Assembly: GCA_039808665.1 (NCBI GenBank)
Contig: JBDHTO010000060.1
Coordinates: forward strand, 1 to 7,524
Source of the DNA: JBDHTO01 sp039808665
Lineage (GTDB): Bacteria > Pseudomonadota > Alphaproteobacteria > Paracaedibacterales > JAKBAR01
Direction of reading: 5' to 3'
Length of the DNA stretch: 7,524 nt
In this document: positions 6,833-7,524 of the stretch, one piece after another
How the letters are laid out: the number at the start of each line of letters is the position of its first letter
How positions within the stretch are numbered: position 1 is the stretch's first letter
The notes under the pieces: model-generated
What the model was told of the DNA's origin: nothing
Database searches by the model: none
What the model saw: the letters and a program-made list of their open reading frames with translations, nothing else
Made by a program: the position numbers and the translations under genes

Positions 6833-7524
6833 ATGTCCGGATATGATAACCCCATGCAAACAGATGGCTTTGAATTTATTGAATTTGCGAGCCCACATCC
6901 AAAAGAACTCGATGAAATCTTCAAAAATCTTGGTTTTACTCCTATTGCCAAGCATAAATCAAAGGATGTGACACTCTATAGGCAGGGTGAAATTAATTTT
7001 ATCCTCAACAATGAACCAGGATCCCATGCCCATTACTTCACAAAGGATCATGGCCCTGCAGCTGTTGCTATGGCATTCCGTGTGAAGGATGCGAAAACTG
7101 CCCATGCGCGTGCCTTATCCCTTGGGGCAAAGGATGGATCCCACGCCGTCGGCAATAATGAAATGAACATTCCCGCCATTTTGGGCATCGGAAATAGTTT
7201 GCTCTATTTTGTCGATACCTATGGCGATAAGACCATTTATGAAACGGATTTTATTCCATTCCCAGGCGTAGACCAACACCCCAAGGGTCTTGGGATGCAG
7301 CTCATTGATCACCTGACACACAACGTATACAAGGGAAGATTACAGCTTTGGCATGATTTCTATCAACGCATCTTTAACTTCCGGGAGCAGCGTTACTTTG
7401 ACATCAAAGGCGAGCGCACAGGACTTTTCAGTCGCGCCATGATTTCCCCTTGTGGAAAAATTCGTATCCCCATTAATGAATCACAAGACAGCATTTCCCA
7501 AATCGCTGAATATCTTGATGAGTA
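6833..7524 (+). CDS. hpd: 4-hydroxyphenylpyruvate dioxygenase, 3' end beyond the window
   Basis: Hpd is a non-haem Fe(II) enzyme that converts 4-hydroxyphenylpyruvate and O2 to homogentisate, in tyrosine catabolism and in pyomelanin or quinone-related routes. About 230 of an expected 350-380 residues are visible. They begin MSGYDNPMQTDGFEFIEFAS and form the N-terminal vicinal-oxygen-chelate domain, with LLYFVDTYGDKTIYETDF at 123-140. The catalytic domain then starts with LIDHLTHNVYKGRL; His160 in DHLTHN aligns with the first iron ligand of the family. SPCGKIRIPINE (205-216) is the typical substrate-side motif. The second His and the Glu ligand lie past the right edge, where the frame is still open at TA (probably Tyr). 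It is divergent from accB, with its own AAGGAG site. Legiolysin-type pigment/haemolysin proteins belong to the same family, so the physiological role could be pigment formation rather than simple catabolism. Confidence 0.95.
   Translation, partial: MSGYDNPMQTDGFEFIEFASPHPKELDEIFKNLGFTPIAKHKSKDVTLYRQGEINFILNNEPGSHAHYFTKDHGPAAVAMAFRVKDAKTAHARALSLGAKDGSHAVGNNEMNIPAILGIGNSLLYFVDTYGDKTIYETDFIPFPGVDQHPKGLGMQLIDHLTHNVYKGRLQLWHDFYQRIFNFREQRYFDIKGERTGLFSRAMISPCGKIRIPINESQDSISQIAEYLDE

Noticed and set aside
6758..6955. 65-codon minus-strand frame across the hpd start
   Set aside because: It overlaps the hpd coding start and its Shine-Dalgarno site in antisense and has no recognisable features.
1..7524. 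Mobile elements, CRISPR, tRNA or rRNA genes, or a defence or secondary-metabolite system
   Set aside because: No transposase-like frames, spaced direct repeats or RNA-gene sequences were seen; almost all of the window is accounted for by six recognised housekeeping or metabolic genes.

Overview
The window looks like ordinary chromosomal DNA of an alphaproteobacterium of moderate G+C content. This placement is an inference from protein character: a LepA ending in an ALKMGDD-type tail, alphaproteobacterial-looking PheT, AccB and AccC, and a RidA paralog of the Atu1654/HP0943-like type. No rRNA or marker gene is present to fix it. All genes found are housekeeping or central-metabolism genes. I see no mobile element, CRISPR array, tRNA or rRNA, and no convincing novel multi-gene system.

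Layout. Five genes run leftward on the minus strand, in transcription order accB (biotin carboxyl carrier protein), accC (biotin carboxylase), a RidA/YjgF-family gene, pheT (phenylalanyl-tRNA synthetase beta subunit) and lepA (elongation factor 4). accB, accC and the ridA-like gene are tightly packed, with gaps of 26 and 3 nt, and look like one transcription unit. A gap of about 100 nt (4229-4330) separates them from pheT and carries a striking 38-bp near-perfect dyad. pheT and lepA overlap by 4 nt (ATGA), which suggests translational coupling. lepA is complete except for the last base of its probable stop codon, which falls outside the left edge.

On the right, a 166-nt AT-rich intergenic region (6667-6832) separates accB from a divergent plus-strand gene, hpd (4-hydroxyphenylpyruvate dioxygenase). 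hpd runs off the right edge with about 230 residues visible.

Functionally, AccB and AccC form the first half of acetyl-CoA carboxylase (fatty acid synthesis). The RidA-like protein probably clears reactive imine/enamine metabolites. PheT and LepA serve translation, and Hpd opens tyrosine degradation. The most interesting points are the dyad before pheT, a possible 13-codon ORF inside it that ends in an ATGA overlap with the pheT start, the absence of pheS next to pheT, and the ridA-like gene in the acc cluster.
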